64,000 nt of DNA from Corynebacterium zhongnanshanii (GCF_014490575.1 NZ_CP061033.1:1302001-1366000); one strand, 5' to 3'; shown: positions 10,331-20,296, counted from the first letter of the stretch. Numbers and translations are program-made. Notes: generated by a model from the sequence alone, not told the origin.

Positions 10331-10834
10331 ATGACCCGAGCCCTCGCAACCCGCCAGGCAACCGGCATCACACTCGGTGTGGTGTCGGTTGTGGTGTTTA
10401 TCCTCACCCTCGGCAAGAGCCTGGTCTCCCTGGCAGGACTGTGGTCCACGGAGGCGCACAACCAGCGTTCCCTGGACTTCATCCTCTTCAACGACTGGTT
10501 CCGTCCCACCGTCTGGTACGCGCCACTGACCAACACCTTCGGGAATATCCTGCTCTTTCTCCCCCTCGGCTTCCTGCTGATGAATCTCCATCGCCGCAGT
10601 TCCCTCCGCGTCGTGGCACTGATCGGCCTTGCAATTAGCCTGTCCATCGAAACCCTGCAGTACATCTTCGCCCTGGGCTACTCGGACATCGATGATGTCC
10701 TCTTCAACACCCTCGGTGCCGTGTGTGGCGCGCTGCTAGCCCGTCGCCTCTCGGTGCCTGCTCGGGGCGCCGTCACAGGTATTATCCTTGTCTCGTCGCT
10801 GGCCATCCTTGCCCTGATGGCCCTCACCAACTAA
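10331..10834 (+). CDS. VanZ-like family membrane protein
   Basis: Protein of 167 residues with about four to five membrane segments. It shows VanZ-like family features: a first helix at residues 10-32, then NTFGNILLFLPLGFLLMN and the polar helix pattern LSIETLQYIFALGYSDIDD, in which acidic residues follow the Glu. VanZ relatives are membrane proteins of uncertain biochemical role; the founding member gives low-level teicoplanin resistance. It precedes the LysE-type gene on the same strand, but that gene has its own ribosome site 34 bases later. Confidence 0.8.
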   Translation: MTRALATRQATGITLGVVSVVVFILTLGKSLVSLAGLWSTEAHNQRSLDFILFNDWFRPTVWYAPLTNTFGNILLFLPLGFLLMNLHRRSSLRVVALIGLAISLSIETLQYIFALGYSDIDDVLFNTLGAVCGALLARRLSVPARGAVTGIILVSSLAILALMALTN

Positions 10835-10868
10835 CAACCAGCTCGAGCATCATCGAGGAGGAAATCCA

Positions 10869-11504
10869 GTGAGCTTTTCTGTGGCCGCGCAAGCGTTTGC
10901 CCTGTGGATCTCACTCATCGTGGCCATCGGCCCACAAAATGCCCTGGTCATCAAGCAAGGCATCAAACGCGAAGCTCTGATTCCTGTGCTGATGGTCTGC
11001 ATTCTGTCTGACCTCGTCATGATTATCGCCTCGCTCGCCGGCATGGGTGCACTGTTCACGCGTTACCCCGCACTCGTTCCGATCCTGATGTGGGGTGGCA
11101 TAGCGTATCTGGTGTGGTTCGCCTGGACGAGCTTCCGGGAGGCCTTTTCTTCCTCGTCGCTGTCCCCCACCGACGTTGTGCGTGATCCTATCAATCCCGA
11201 CGCCCAGCCATCGCCCACTCGGCGCGCCGTCACCACCGCCCTCGCGTTGACCTGGCTCAATCCCGCGATGTACGTGGACACCCTAGTGATGCTAGGAAGC
11301 CTCTCAACTCATTTCCCCGGAGAGCAGCTGTCGCTGGGACTGGGGAGCATGGCCGGCACTCTGCTTTGGTTCCCTGTACTGGGGTTTGGCGCGGCGGCGC
11401 TGTCGAAGCCGCTGTCCCGCCCACGGGTGTGGACGTGGATCAACTGTGCGATCGGCTGTGTCATTCTTGCCGTGGCACTCAACCTCGCGCTGAATGCACT
11501 CTGA
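10869..11504 (+). CDS. lysE: LysE-family amino acid exporter
   Basis: Membrane exporter of 211 residues with six predicted hydrophobic segments. The N-terminal pattern IVAIGPQNALVIKQGI is the LysE/ArgO signature, and the second half has ALTWLNPAMYVDTLVMLG, with the LNP motif typical of the family. It probably exports lysine and/or arginine. C. glutamicum lysE is paired with its regulator lysG, but no such regulator is beside this gene, so the exact substrate is open. The GTG start has a strong gaggagg ribosome site about ten bases upstream. Confidence 0.85.
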   Translation: MSFSVAAQAFALWISLIVAIGPQNALVIKQGIKREALIPVLMVCILSDLVMIIASLAGMGALFTRYPALVPILMWGGIAYLVWFAWTSFREAFSSSSLSPTDVVRDPINPDAQPSPTRRAVTTALALTWLNPAMYVDTLVMLGSLSTHFPGEQLSLGLGSMAGTLLWFPVLGFGAAALSKPLSRPRVWTWINCAIGCVILAVALNLALNAL

Positions 11505-11525
11505 GGTCTGGGCCAAGCCGGTGGC

Positions 11526-13292
11526 TTACTGCTGCCCCTCCCAGCGGTGGAACAGCTCAGCGTACTTTCCGCCGCGGTCCACCAGTTCCTGGTGCGTGCC
11601 GTCTTCCACAATGCGCCCCTGCTCCATCACCAGCACTCGGTCGGCCAGCATCGCTTGGTCCAGGCGATGGGCCACCACCACGCTGGTGCGCCCCTTCGCG
11701 ATAACCGCCGCGGCCTGCTCCAGCGACCGTGCGTGATCGGAGCCGGCCTCCGCCGTGGCTTCGTCCATGATGAGCACGGGCGGATCCCTCAAGATCACCC
11801 GCGCCAGGGAAATCTGCTGGGCAACCTCAGGCGCCACAGGCTCCGCCCCCGCCCCGATGAGTGTATCCAATCCTTCGGGGAAGGCCCTGCGCCACCCCGC
11901 CGTGCCAGGCCGAAGGCCCGTGATGGCCAGGGCATCCAGAAGCTCTTGGTCCGAGCGTTCCCCCGCCATCAGCAGATCCTCGCGCAGCGTTCCGGAAAAC
12001 AGGTGCACCTCCTGGGAGACGAGGGACACGGTGTGCGAGAGCCAGGCGTCGGATATATCGGAAATATAATGGCCACCCACAACAATCGTGCCGCGCGTCG
12101 GTTGCAGCAGCCCCGCGATGAGAGAGGCGACGGTGGACTTGCCCGCCCCGGACGTGCCCACCAACGCCGTGGTGGTGCCCGGGTGCAGGGCCAGGTTTAG
12201 CGACTCCACCACCGGGGCGCCCGTGGGATAGGCGAAAGTGACATCGCGCAGCTCCACGGCGGGTGCGGTGACGGGCTCCGGGTGGTGGGCGTGATCCTCC
12301 GGAGCCATCGTCGCCAACGCCACCGCGCGGCCCACACCCACCATGGATTCCTGGATCTGGCCTGCGAACATCAGCACGTTGAACACGTGGATCTCTAGGC
12401 GCACCACCAGGACAGTCGCTGCAGTCGCCGCGCCGATGCTCAGCTGCTGCTGGTGGACCAGCACCGCGTTGAGAGCGATCGTGCCGATCAGCAAGATCCC
12501 ATAGACCACATGCCCCACGGCCATCAGGCGGATGAACAACGGGATCCGGCGCACGTGAGCCTGGACCGCATCCCAGGAACCGCGCTCCATGCGCTGCAGT
12601 GCCCACGGGCCGCGGCGCAGAGCCTGCAGCGTGGGAAGGCCGCGGACGGTATCCAGCACCAAGTTATTGCGGTGGGCCTCCGCGGCGGAGACAGCGTTGG
12701 CAGTCGGCGGCAAGACCTCAAGAATCCGGCGCAAGGCAGGCCAGACGATCAACGCGCCCGCAATAAACAGGAGGAGATACCACGGGCTGATGAACAGCAT
12801 GGACACCACGGTGAAGGGGAAGATCAGCAGCGTCACCACCAGGCGCAGGCCGATGATGGTGGCGACCATCACCGCCTGGTCAATGTCCTTGGTCAGGCGG
12901 GTGATGACGTTTCCGGTGCCGAGCTCAAGGACCTGCGGGGCGGGCGCCCGCAGCACGCTCGCCAGGCCCGCGCGGCGCAGGTCCACGCTGAGCGCGCGGA
13001 CCTTGGACAGCAGCACATAGTTACTCACCGAGCGCGCCAGGTTTTCCACCAGCAAGGCCGCGGCAATGACGGTGAGCAGCAGGGCGAAGTTGTCCCCGAT
13101 GAGGGGGATCGACCGTCCATCAATAATGTCGACGGCAAAGCCCATCAGGTTGGCACTGGCCAGCATGCACAGCACCACCGTGCCGAAGGACAGCACACTC
13201 GCAAAAATCCAGCGTGCCCGCGGGCGGCTGGGCAGCGTGCCCAGAAACGCCGCGGACTGTCTCATGGAGGCGGGAGCCAGAGCATCACTCAC
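11526..13292 (-). CDS. ABC exporter subunit B (Walker A intact, signature motif lost)
   Basis: Half-exporter of 588 residues: about six membrane helices (residues about 25-300), then an ABC domain. The P-loop GTSGAGKST, Q-loop SLVSQEVHLFSG, Walker B VLIMDEAT with its Glu, and His-switch VVVAHRLDQ are all intact. In place of LSGGQ there is APEVAQQISLAR. Its partner just upstream has LSGGQ but no P-loop, so the two complement each other. The GTG at 13292 overlaps the partner's TGA by four bases (GTGA) and is preferred over an upstream in-frame start at 13325. The substrate is unknown. Confidence 0.85.
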   Translation of the reverse strand: MSDALAPASMRQSAAFLGTLPSRPRARWIFASVLSFGTVVLCMLASANLMGFAVDIIDGRSIPLIGDNFALLLTVIAAALLVENLARSVSNYVLLSKVRALSVDLRRAGLASVLRAPAPQVLELGTGNVITRLTKDIDQAVMVATIIGLRLVVTLLIFPFTVVSMLFISPWYLLLFIAGALIVWPALRRILEVLPPTANAVSAAEAHRNNLVLDTVRGLPTLQALRRGPWALQRMERGSWDAVQAHVRRIPLFIRLMAVGHVVYGILLIGTIALNAVLVHQQQLSIGAATAATVLVVRLEIHVFNVLMFAGQIQESMVGVGRAVALATMAPEDHAHHPEPVTAPAVELRDVTFAYPTGAPVVESLNLALHPGTTTALVGTSGAGKSTVASLIAGLLQPTRGTIVVGGHYISDISDAWLSHTVSLVSQEVHLFSGTLREDLLMAGERSDQELLDALAITGLRPGTAGWRRAFPEGLDTLIGAGAEPVAPEVAQQISLARVILRDPPVLIMDEATAEAGSDHARSLEQAAAVIAKGRTSVVVAHRLDQAMLADRVLVMEQGRIVEDGTHQELVDRGGKYAELFHRWEGQQ

Positions 13293-14785
13293 AGCCGCAC
13301 CACCTGATCCGCCACGGACTGCCAAGCACGGGATGTGGAAATGACCACGGTGGTATAACCCTGGCGCATGGCCTTCACGTTGTGGGCCACGCGGTCAAGG
13401 GTGACCGCGTCCAGCCCGGTGGTCGGCTCGTCCAGAATGAGCACGGCGGGACGGGCGGCCAGAAAGCGCGCCAAAGCCACGCGCTGGCGCTGGCCGCCGG
13501 AGAGGGTCAGGCCGGCCTCCCCAATGAGCCCCTCGAGCCCGCCGAGACGAGCAAGGATGTCTCCGCATTCGGCCACATGCAGGGCGGCAAGCTGGTCTTC
13601 TTCGTCCGCGGCCCAGATGTTATCCCGCAGCGTGCCTTCAAACACGGACACCGTATGGGGAGCCGCCACTGCCCCATCCCGCGTGAGCGCAGCCACCCGG
13701 CGATGGACCTCCGCCAGGCTGTCCTCCGTCTCCGCATGCCAGACTGTGAGTCCCTCGGGTAGCGCGACTTCGCCCGTTACGTCCTCGGGCTGCGCCTCCA
13801 GCTCCTCCAGAAGCTCGCGAACGCGCGTGGACGCCGCCATGCCCCTGCCCCACAAGTCAGCCATGACATTCAGGGACTGCCCCGTCACCATCAGCGACGG
13901 CGGTGCCAACAGCACCGTCGTCAGCAGCTGCCCGGAGGTGATCGCGCCCGCGTGAGCGAGCCAGCCGCCCAGGACGATCACGGCGATGGTGAAGGCAGTG
14001 GGCACCAATTGTCGAAGGAACATCACCAGGGAGGACACTGTGGCGTCGGTCAGCATGGCGCGCAATGCGCGGTCGGTCACCTCGTCGAAACGGCGGCGCG
14101 TAATGTCCACGGCGCCCAGTCCCTTGATCACGCGGGAGCCTTGCGCCACGTCCGTGGCCAGCGCAATGGCGCGGCTTTCCTCCACGCGCCGCTGACGGGC
14201 GACCCGGGCAATGGGGGCGGACGTGACATAGCTCGTCACCGCGGTACTTGCCCCGCCCAGCACCAGAAGCAGCGATATCCAGGGTGAGGCTGCCCACAAC
14301 GTGACAGCCGAAGCGAAGAGAAAGCCCAGCATCACCAGCGGAAAGTTAAGGATCTGCTTCAACTGCCCCAGTTGCTTGGAATCCTCGTCCACAGTGTTGA
14401 GTACGGTGCCCGAATGGACCGGCCTGCCCGCCTGAATCAGGCGGCCGGTGAGCAACAGACGCAGATCATGGACGGCCCGCGCCTCGGAGAGGTCCGTCAA
14501 CGCGTCGCCGGTGATGGAGCCCAGCCATGCGCAGAAGAGGCACAGCACCAGCAGCAGGCAGGGAATGAGCAGTGCCCCGCCGTCGGTGATGCGCCCCACG
14601 ATCAAGGAGGTCAACGCGCCTGTCGCCGCGTCCGTCACGGTTCCCGCCACAATGCCCACAACCGCCGCGGGGTAGGACGTCAGCATGTCCCAACCCACGC
14701 GGCGGTCTGCGTTCCACCTCTCCAGGTGGAGTTGATGGGCGGTGCGTGGCGGATGCGCAGGAGCGAACCATCGCCACGTACTCAC
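13289..14785 (-). CDS. ABC exporter subunit A (LSGGQ intact, Walker A missing)
   Basis: Protein of 498 residues, about 90 shorter than a normal half-exporter. The membrane domain spans about residues 35-300 with six helices. The nucleotide-binding domain is cut down: residues 338-380 contain no GxxGxGK[ST] and only a short stretch before VFEGTLRDNI. LSGGQRQRVALAR (428-440) and Walker B VLILDEPTTGLD (448-459) are perfect. The switch His is replaced (ISTSR, near 483). Its GTG directly follows the gatB TAG. I infer it pairs with the next gene as a heterodimer with a single competent ATP site. Confidence 0.83.
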   Translation of the reverse strand: MSTWRWFAPAHPPRTAHQLHLERWNADRRVGWDMLTSYPAAVVGIVAGTVTDAATGALTSLIVGRITDGGALLIPCLLLVLCLFCAWLGSITGDALTDLSEARAVHDLRLLLTGRLIQAGRPVHSGTVLNTVDEDSKQLGQLKQILNFPLVMLGFLFASAVTLWAASPWISLLLVLGGASTAVTSYVTSAPIARVARQRRVEESRAIALATDVAQGSRVIKGLGAVDITRRRFDEVTDRALRAMLTDATVSSLVMFLRQLVPTAFTIAVIVLGGWLAHAGAITSGQLLTTVLLAPPSLMVTGQSLNVMADLWGRGMAASTRVRELLEELEAQPEDVTGEVALPEGLTVWHAETEDSLAEVHRRVAALTRDGAVAAPHTVSVFEGTLRDNIWAADEEDQLAALHVAECGDILARLGGLEGLIGEAGLTLSGGQRQRVALARFLAARPAVLILDEPTTGLDAVTLDRVAHNVKAMRQGYTTVVISTSRAWQSVADQVVRL

Positions 14786-16303
14786 CTAGCTCAGCTTCTT
14801 AGCAATCAGCTGGTTCACTTGGCCTGGGTCGGCCTTACCCTTGGTGGCCTTCATCACCGCGCCAACGATCGCGCCGGTGACCTTGGTGTTTCCGGCCTTG
14901 TACTTCTCCACGATGTCTGGGTTGGCGGCCAGTGCCTCGTCGACGGCGGCCTCGATAGCTCCGTCATCACGCACGACCTCCAGGCCGCGGGAAGCGACGA
15001 CCTCATCGACGTCGCCCTCGCCTTCTAGCACGCCGTCCACGGCTTGGCGCGCCAGCTTGTTGGTCAGCTTGCCCTCGCCCACGAGCTCGATGACACGTGC
15101 CACCTGAGCCGGGGTAATGTTCAGTCCGTCAAGCTCCACGCCCTGCTGGTTGGCCTTTCCGGCAAGGTAGGCAACCCACCAGGAGCGAGCCTCCGATGGC
15201 TGCGCGCCTGCCTCCACCGTCTCGATGATCAGGTCCAGTGCGCCGGCGTTCACCAGGTCGCGCATCTCCTCGTCCTTGAGCTTCCACTCTTCCTGGATGC
15301 GGGCGCGGCGGATCCATGGCATCTCCGGCAGGGTGGAACGAATCTCCTCCACCCACTCCTCGGGGGCCAGCACGGGTGGCAAGTCGGGATCGTTGAAGTA
15401 GCGGTAGTCCGCCATGGTCTCCTTCGGGCGCCCCTTGGAGGTGGTGCCGTCCGTCTCCTGGTAGTGGCGGGTCTCCTGGACAATCTCCACGTCGTTGAGG
15501 ATGCACGCAGCCTGGCGCTGCATCTCAAAGCGCACGGCCTGTTCCACGGACTTCAGAGAGTTGATGTTCTTGGTCTCCGTGCGGGTGCCGTACTCCGTGG
15601 CTCCCTTCTTCATCAGGGAGAGGTTGGAGTCCACACGCATGGAGCCCTGGTCCATGCGTGCGTCGGACACTCCCAGAGCCTTCACGAGCTCGCGCAGTGC
15701 GGTGACGTACGCCCGGGCGACCTCAGGGGCGCGCTCCCCCGCACCCTCGATGGGCTTGGTCACGATCTCGATGAGGGGCACACCTGCGCGGTTGCAGTCC
15801 ACCAGGGATGCGGTGGCGCCATGGATACGGCCGTCCGCGCCACCGAGGTGGGTGAGCTTGCCCGTGTCCTCCTCCATGTGCGCACGCTCGATCTCCACGC
15901 GCCACTCGGTGCCGTCCTCCAGCACAACGTCCAGGTAGCCGTCGTAGGCGATGGGCTCGTCGTACTGAGAGATTTGGTAGTTCTTCGGCTGGTCCGGGTA
16001 GAAGTAGTTCTTCCGGGCGAAGCGGGAGTAAGGGGCGATGGAGCAATTCAGCGCCAGGCCAATTTTGATGGCCCATTCCACGCCCTGCTTGTTCACCACG
16101 GGCAGTGCACCGGGCAGTCCCAGGGAGCATGGATCAACGTTGGAGTTAGGATCGTCGCCGAATTCGGCGGACGACGTGGAGAACATCTTCGTTTTCGTGG
16201 CGAGTTCCACGTGAACTTCCATACCCATGACGGGGTCGAAGTGCTCGAGAACCTCGTCGAAATCCAGTACATCATCTGAGTAGTCGTACACAGGCGCAGT
16301 CAT
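14786..16303 (-). CDS. gatB: Asp-tRNA(Asn)/Glu-tRNA(Gln) amidotransferase subunit B
   Basis: The tRNA-binding and kinase subunit of GatCAB, which amidates mischarged Glu-tRNA(Gln) and/or Asp-tRNA(Asn); 505 residues. The conserved N-terminal block contains [16 protein letters not shown], followed by [13 protein letters not shown] and [18 protein letters not shown] helical and YqeY-like tail (from about 350) ends the protein. The frame is open upstream to 16450, but the ATG at 16303 is chosen because it gives the family's length and has TAAGAT seven bases before it, a leaderless arrangement. The ABC exporter pair follows without a gap. Confidence 0.96.
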   Translation of the reverse strand: MTAPVYDYSDDVLDFDEVLEHFDPVMGMEVHVELATKTKMFSTSSAEFGDDPNSNVDPCSLGLPGALPVVNKQGVEWAIKIGLALNCSIAPYSRFARKNYFYPDQPKNYQISQYDEPIAYDGYLDVVLEDGTEWRVEIERAHMEEDTGKLTHLGGADGRIHGATASLVDCNRAGVPLIEIVTKPIEGAGERAPEVARAYVTALRELVKALGVSDARMDQGSMRVDSNLSLMKKGATEYGTRTETKNINSLKSVEQAVRFEMQRQAACILNDVEIVQETRHYQETDGTTSKGRPKETMADYRYFNDPDLPPVLAPEEWVEEIRSTLPEMPWIRRARIQEEWKLKDEEMRDLVNAGALDLIIETVEAGAQPSEARSWWVAYLAGKANQQGVELDGLNITPAQVARVIELVGEGKLTNKLARQAVDGVLEGEGDVDEVVASRGLEVVRDDGAIEAAVDEALAANPDIVEKYKAGNTKVTGAIVGAVMKATKGKADPGQVNQLIAKKLS

Positions 16304-16310
16304 GTGTGCC

Positions 16311-16316
16311 ATCTTA
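16311..16316 (-). promoter_or_regulatory. -10 box of leaderless gatB transcript
   Basis: Minus-strand TAAGAT ends seven bases before the gatB ATG at 16303, supporting both the start choice and a leaderless mRNA. A second -10 box for the divergent DUF4261-like gene lies at 16390-16395, so both promoters share this intergenic region of about 100 bases. Confidence 0.5.
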
Positions 16317-16389
16317 ATACGTATCTGGCTCTGTGTAACTGTGAGGTCGTGAATTGCCGATGTGCCCTCGCGATGCCGCGTACGCCTTG

Positions 16390-16395
16390 TACCCT
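16390..16395 (+). promoter_or_regulatory. -10 box of leaderless DUF4261-like gene
   Basis: TACCCT ends seven bases before the ATG at 16403. The intervening gaagggc could be read as a poor ribosome site, so leadered translation is not excluded. Confidence 0.4.
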
Positions 16396-16402
16396 GAAGG
16401 GC

Positions 16403-17194
16403 ATGACTACCGAAACTCCCCACCTCATTGATCAGTCTTTCATTCGGCACCCTTTGCTGAATATCTTGTTGCTGTCCCGCGTTCCTACGCGTGACGAGAT
16501 TGAGCAGGTATTAGCGGCAACATTTGGCCCCCGTCTGGGCGAGAAGAAGAACACGGAACACGCCGTGGCCGTGGAACTGGATGATCACTATTTGGTGCAC
16601 GCCATGGTGCTGGATGCCCCGCCTCAGGATCCTCAGACCACGTATGAGCTCCACCCCGTGCTGACCGAGGACCCCTCTGGCCTGGAGAAGGTGAGCGCCC
16701 AGATTATGCTGTCGATCCTTCCCGATAATGAATGGACGGCAAAAGCCAAGCAATTCCGTGAGCCTCGGTTACACGAGATTATGCTTCATGCCCAGGCCAC
16801 GGCGGCGCTGGCCGCATTGGAGGGCGTGGAGGCTATTCATAATACGGTGGGAGACGTGACCATTTCTCCGCGTGTGTTTGTGGAGGCAGTGACCAATAAT
16901 GATCCCGCGATGTTTAGCACCAGCGTGTGGCTCACCCAGGGCGAGCGCGGCATTACCGCCTACACGGTGGGCATGGTGTGCGCGGGCCACCCGGAGATTA
17001 TGGCCGTGGATTCCACGCAGGATCCCACGAAGCTGTTTTATTCCATGCTCAATGTGGTCAATTACGCACTGTTGGTGGATGCGCTGAAGGATGGCGATAC
17101 GTTTGCCTTTGAGCCCGACGCCGAACCTCTCTCCATCACAGCCGGCCCCTACATTTCGGATCCCACTATTCCGGCTGTGCACGTTCCCCTCTAA
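16403..17194 (+). CDS. Conserved hypothetical protein, DUF4261-like
   Basis: Soluble protein of 263 residues with no signal peptide or membrane segment. The C-terminal third has the pattern [20 protein letters not shown] followed by a helix and DGDTFAFE, which recalls the DUF4261 family (a Gly-His-Pro-Glu-Ile core). I recognise no catalytic motif. It is divergent from gatB and convergent with pfkA. The frame is open upstream to 16304, but the ATG at 16403 is preferred for its local -10 box and purine stretch. Function unknown. Confidence 0.72.
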   Translation: MTTETPHLIDQSFIRHPLLNILLLSRVPTRDEIEQVLAATFGPRLGEKKNTEHAVAVELDDHYLVHAMVLDAPPQDPQTTYELHPVLTEDPSGLEKVSAQIMLSILPDNEWTAKAKQFREPRLHEIMLHAQATAALAALEGVEAIHNTVGDVTISPRVFVEAVTNNDPAMFSTSVWLTQGERGITAYTVGMVCAGHPEIMAVDSTQDPTKLFYSMLNVVNYALLVDALKDGDTFAFEPDAEPLSITAGPYISDPTIPAVHVPL

Positions 17195-17220
17195 GGGGAG
17201 CGCAGCTTAGCGCTAAGGGG
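17191..17220. repeat. Direct repeat with hairpin between converging genes
   Basis: CTAAGGGG occurs twice (17191-17198 and 17213-17220), the first copy covering the stop of the DUF4261-like gene. Between them AGCGC and GCGCT form a five-base-pair stem. The position between converging genes suggests a transcription end, but no U-run follows. Confidence 0.3.
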
Positions 17221-17244
17221 GGTCCTGATCAGCCGAGCAGGTAC

Positions 17245-18273
17245 TCAGCCGAACAGAGACGTTGCAGTGCGGTAGCGACTCTCTGGGACAACCTTGAGCT
17301 CCCCCACGGCCGCTTCGAAATCGATGAGCTCAATGTTTTCGCCCTTGAGGGCCACCACCTTTCCAAAGTCGCCATTCATGGCGGCTTGGGTGGCATTCAC
17401 GGCAAAGCGCGTGGCGAGGACCCGGTCGAAGGCCGTGGGGGTTCCTCCGCGCTGGATGTGACCAAGAACCGTGGAGCGGACATCAATATCCAGACGGTTT
17501 TCCAATTCTTTGCGCAATTCACCGCAAATATCTTGGAACTTTTCGTGCCCGAATTCGTCCACTTCCCGATCTTTGGTGTGGAACGATCCCTTTTTCGGCA
17601 GCGCGCCTTCGGCCAAAACGATGATGCCGTATTTTTCACCCATCTGGAATCGCCTGGCCATCCGCTTTTCCACGTCATCAATGTCAAAGGGAAACTCGGG
17701 GATCAGAATGTCGTGCGCGCCACCGGCCATGCCCGCGTGGAGGGCAATCCATCCTGCGTGGCGGCCCATGACCTCCACGATCATCACGCGATCGTGAGAT
17801 TCGGCAGTGGTGTGCAGGCGATCAATCGCGTCCGTGGCCACGGCCACCGCGGTGTCGAAACCGAAGGTATAATCGGTGCCGTTGACGTCGTTATCGATGG
17901 TCTTGGGCACACCCACCACGGGGACGCCGTTGTCGTGGAGAAAACGCGCGCCCTTCAACGTGCCTTCACCACCGATGGGGATGAGCGCGTCGATCTCTGC
18001 ATCCCGGAGGTTGTCCTTCACCCGGTCAATTCCCGCCATGAAGTCCCGGGGATGCAAGCGACCGGTGCCCAGGATCGTGCCACCGCGTAGCAAAATGCGG
18101 TCGATGTGCTCGTCGTCGTAGAGCTGGACTCGGCGGTCTTCCAGTAGGCCTTCCCAGCCGTCCTCAAAACCTACGACCGTGTGGCCGTGAGTTGCTGCCG
18201 TTCGGACAATTCCCCGGATCACGGCGTTCAGCCCTGGGCAGTCACCACCGCTGGTCAAGGTCGCAATACGCAT
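17245..18273 (-). CDS. pfkA: 6-phosphofructokinase, probably ATP-dependent
   Basis: Glycolytic enzyme that phosphorylates fructose 6-phosphate; 342 residues. The nucleotide-site motif [15 protein letters not shown] is at residues 6-20. GGEGTLKGA near 102 carries Gly where PPi-dependent enzymes have Asp, arguing for ATP. The catalytic loop [20 protein letters not shown] and the [10 protein letters not shown] substrate motif follow. The ATG at 18273 is chosen over in-frame upstream sequence because the fold begins there ([10 protein letters not shown]) and TAGTAT lies seven bases before it. Proximity to gatB and gatA matches other corynebacteria. Confidence 0.95.
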   Translation of the reverse strand: MRIATLTSGGDCPGLNAVIRGIVRTAATHGHTVVGFEDGWEGLLEDRRVQLYDDEHIDRILLRGGTILGTGRLHPRDFMAGIDRVKDNLRDAEIDALIPIGGEGTLKGARFLHDNGVPVVGVPKTIDNDVNGTDYTFGFDTAVAVATDAIDRLHTTAESHDRVMIVEVMGRHAGWIALHAGMAGGAHDILIPEFPFDIDDVEKRMARRFQMGEKYGIIVLAEGALPKKGSFHTKDREVDEFGHEKFQDICGELRKELENRLDIDVRSTVLGHIQRGGTPTAFDRVLATRFAVNATQAAMNGDFGKVVALKGENIELIDFEAAVGELKVVPESRYRTATSLFG

Positions 18274-18280
18274 GCCCTCG

Positions 18281-18286
18281 ATACTA
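18281..18286 (-). promoter_or_regulatory. -10 box of leaderless pfkA transcript
   Basis: Minus-strand TAGTAT ends seven bases before the pfkA ATG, giving a predicted transcription start at the start codon. It overlaps the end of the upstream MFS gene's territory (stop at 18284), so pfkA has its own promoter inside that junction. Confidence 0.5.
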
Positions 18287-19603
18287 CTGTTCCTTCGCCC
18301 GCGATGCAGCCCACAAGCCCACACACAACATCACCAGCGCCGGCACCAAGGACTCAGCAAACGCGGCGGCGCTACCCATATCAACCCGAGCTTGCAGCAC
18401 CGCAGCCAGCACGGCCGTTCCCGTAACCGCGCCCAGCTGGCGCATGAAGTTATACATGCCCGAGCCGGCACCAGCCACTTCCCCGGGAAGATCGCGCAGC
18501 GTCAGCGTGGAATTAGGCGACCACACGCACGCGTTACCGAAGCCCAGCACCACCATCGCGCCGGTAACCCACCATGCGGACACCTCCGGACGCAGGCAGA
18601 ACACCAGCATCGCCACGCCCACTGCCATCATGAGGAAACCCGCCATGGACACGGGCCTCGGATCCTGGCGATCCACCAGCCGCCCCACATACGGCGCCAG
18701 CACCCCGGCGATGATGGACATCGGCGTGACCATCAGCCCCGCAGCCAGGGGGCTCACATGCTGCACATCCTGCAGGTACATCATGACGGGCACCATCATG
18801 CCGGCGATCGTGAAGCCCATCGCGAAGATGGAGACATTGCCAAAGGAGAAATGCCGACGACGAAACAGGCCCACGGGCAACAGGGCGGTCTCGGACAGGC
18901 GCGCTTGGCGTCGGATAAACATCACAGCAAGCACCAGCCCCGCCGCAAGTAACCACACATGGGCGCGTTCCTGGATTGAAAACACCACGCAGGAAATACC
19001 CACGATGGACAACACGATGGACGGGCCATCGATGCGGGACTGGGTGGTCTCCAGGTTCGGAACCCACCGCAGCACCAGCGCCAGCGTGACAAGTCCCAGG
19101 GGGACATTGATCAAAAAGATCCACTGCCAACTCGCCAGTTGGGTAATCACGCCTCCGAGCAGCGGACCCAGAAGATTGGACAAGCCGGCCACCGCGCCCC
19201 ACACGCCCAGGGCGGCACCGCGTTTGTCCCGAGGGAACACACGATTGATGACCACCATGGTCTGCGGCGCCATCATGGCACCGCCCACCCCCTGGGTGGC
19301 ACGGCCGGCGATCAGCACCTCGATACCGGGCGCCAGGCCACACACCACGGAGGATGCGGTGAAGAGCACAAGACCACACAGGTAGACCCTGCGCGGGCCG
19401 CACCTGTCCCCCAAACGGCCCATCACCAGCAGGGGCACGGCGAACGTCAGGAGGTAGACGCTGTGGACCCACATTGCCTGGGAATAGCTGGCCTGAAGCT
19501 CCTCCTGGATCGCGGGCGTGGCCACGGAGACGATGGACTGATCCAGCAGGATCATGAAAAAGCCCACGCACAAGGCGGAGAGGGCACGCCAGGCTTGTGT
19601 CAT
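18284..19603 (-). CDS. MFS drug exporter, DHA2-like (EmrB/QacA type)
   Basis: Proton-driven efflux permease of 439 residues with about 12-14 hydrophobic segments. It has the family start [18 protein letters not shown], motif A-like [16 protein letters not shown] after helix 2, and motif C-like [20 protein letters not shown] around helix 5. The last helix ends in a short basic tail. The substrate is unknown; relatives export antiseptics, dyes or antibiotics. It sits last in gatC-gatA-NUDIX-MFS, about 20 bases after the NUDIX stop. ATG codons at 19603 and 19606 are both possible; AAAGGG lies seven bases before the former. Confidence 0.83.
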   Translation of the reverse strand: MTQAWRALSALCVGFFMILLDQSIVSVATPAIQEELQASYSQAMWVHSVYLLTFAVPLLVMGRLGDRCGPRRVYLCGLVLFTASSVVCGLAPGIEVLIAGRATQGVGGAMMAPQTMVVINRVFPRDKRGAALGVWGAVAGLSNLLGPLLGGVITQLASWQWIFLINVPLGLVTLALVLRWVPNLETTQSRIDGPSIVLSIVGISCVVFSIQERAHVWLLAAGLVLAVMFIRRQARLSETALLPVGLFRRRHFSFGNVSIFAMGFTIAGMMVPVMMYLQDVQHVSPLAAGLMVTPMSIIAGVLAPYVGRLVDRQDPRPVSMAGFLMMAVGVAMLVFCLRPEVSAWWVTGAMVVLGFGNACVWSPNSTLTLRDLPGEVAGAGSGMYNFMRQLGAVTGTAVLAAVLQARVDMGSAAAFAESLVPALVMLCVGLWAASRAKEQ

Positions 19604-19624
19604 CATCACACCCTTTGTGTAGCC

Positions 19625-20296
19625 CTAGTCCGCATCCCGGTTCGGGGCTTCGTTCGTGTTGTGGTCCAGTTCGCGCAGCGCAGCGCGGAGCTGTGGGAGG
19701 CTCGCGGCGAACGCAGGCATCAGCGGCAGGTCCTCCACGTTATTCCAGGGGACCCAGCGCAGCTCGTCGGACTCCCACGTGGTGGCCACGGACAGCTCGG
19801 AGGGCGCGCGCCCCAATACAGTGGTGTAGGACCATTCGGTGACAGACGTGTCTTGGTACTCCCACCAGTACTGCTCGCCCAGGCCGTAAATCAGGTGGGA
19901 TCCATGCTCGGGATGAACGATGGGATTGCGTTCCAGCCATGCATTGGACGGGTGGGCCTCGGCCAGGAGAGGCTCGTCCTCCGGGAGGACCGGACGGCGG
20001 GCCAGAGCATAGGCAACCTCCCGGCGCGTGGTGACCACGGAGCCCATCACGGTGATCAGCGCTGGATCAATGCCGGTCTCCTCGTGGTTCTCCCGCAGGG
20101 CGCCCTCAACGGCGCTCTCCCCGACCTCGATCGCTCCCCCGGGTAGCGCCCACGTTCCGCCTTGGACGGTGAGGACGGAACGGTGTTGCATGAGCACGCG
20201 GTTATCCGGGGAAAACAGGCATAGGCCGGCGGCGCCGAGGGTTCCCCACATCCGGGAACCGTCCGCGGCTACTGCCCAACCATCGCCCGTGTGCAT
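19625..20296 (-). CDS. NUDIX hydrolase
   Basis: Protein of 223 residues with a full Nudix box at residues about 53-75 (GGAIEVGES, then RENHEETGI), which binds Mg2+ and cleaves a nucleoside diphosphate linked to some group. The C-terminal part (WESDELRWVPWNNVEDLPL) is the usual final strand and helix. The substrate is unknown. The start overlaps the gatA TAA by one base (TAATG), implying translational coupling to gatA; why a Nudix enzyme should be coupled to an amidotransferase is not obvious. Confidence 0.85.
   Translation of the reverse strand: MHTGDGWAVAADGSRMWGTLGAAGLCLFSPDNRVLMQHRSVLTVQGGTWALPGGAIEVGESAVEGALRENHEETGIDPALITVMGSVVTTRREVAYALARRPVLPEDEPLLAEAHPSNAWLERNPIVHPEHGSHLIYGLGEQYWWEYQDTSVTEWSYTTVLGRAPSELSVATTWESDELRWVPWNNVEDLPLMPAFAASLPQLRAALRELDHNTNEAPNRDAD

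Noticed and set aside
13646..13774. Frameshift or pseudogene explanation for the missing Walker A
   Set aside because: The frame is uninterrupted across the junction, the downstream LSGGQ and Walker B are perfect, and the partner subunit has complementary losses, which fits selection rather than decay.
16304..16450. Overlapping 5' extensions of gatB and the DUF4261-like gene
   Set aside because: Both open frames extend into the shared intergenic region, but both have internal ATGs with -10 boxes seven bases upstream, and GatB homology starts at the internal ATG.
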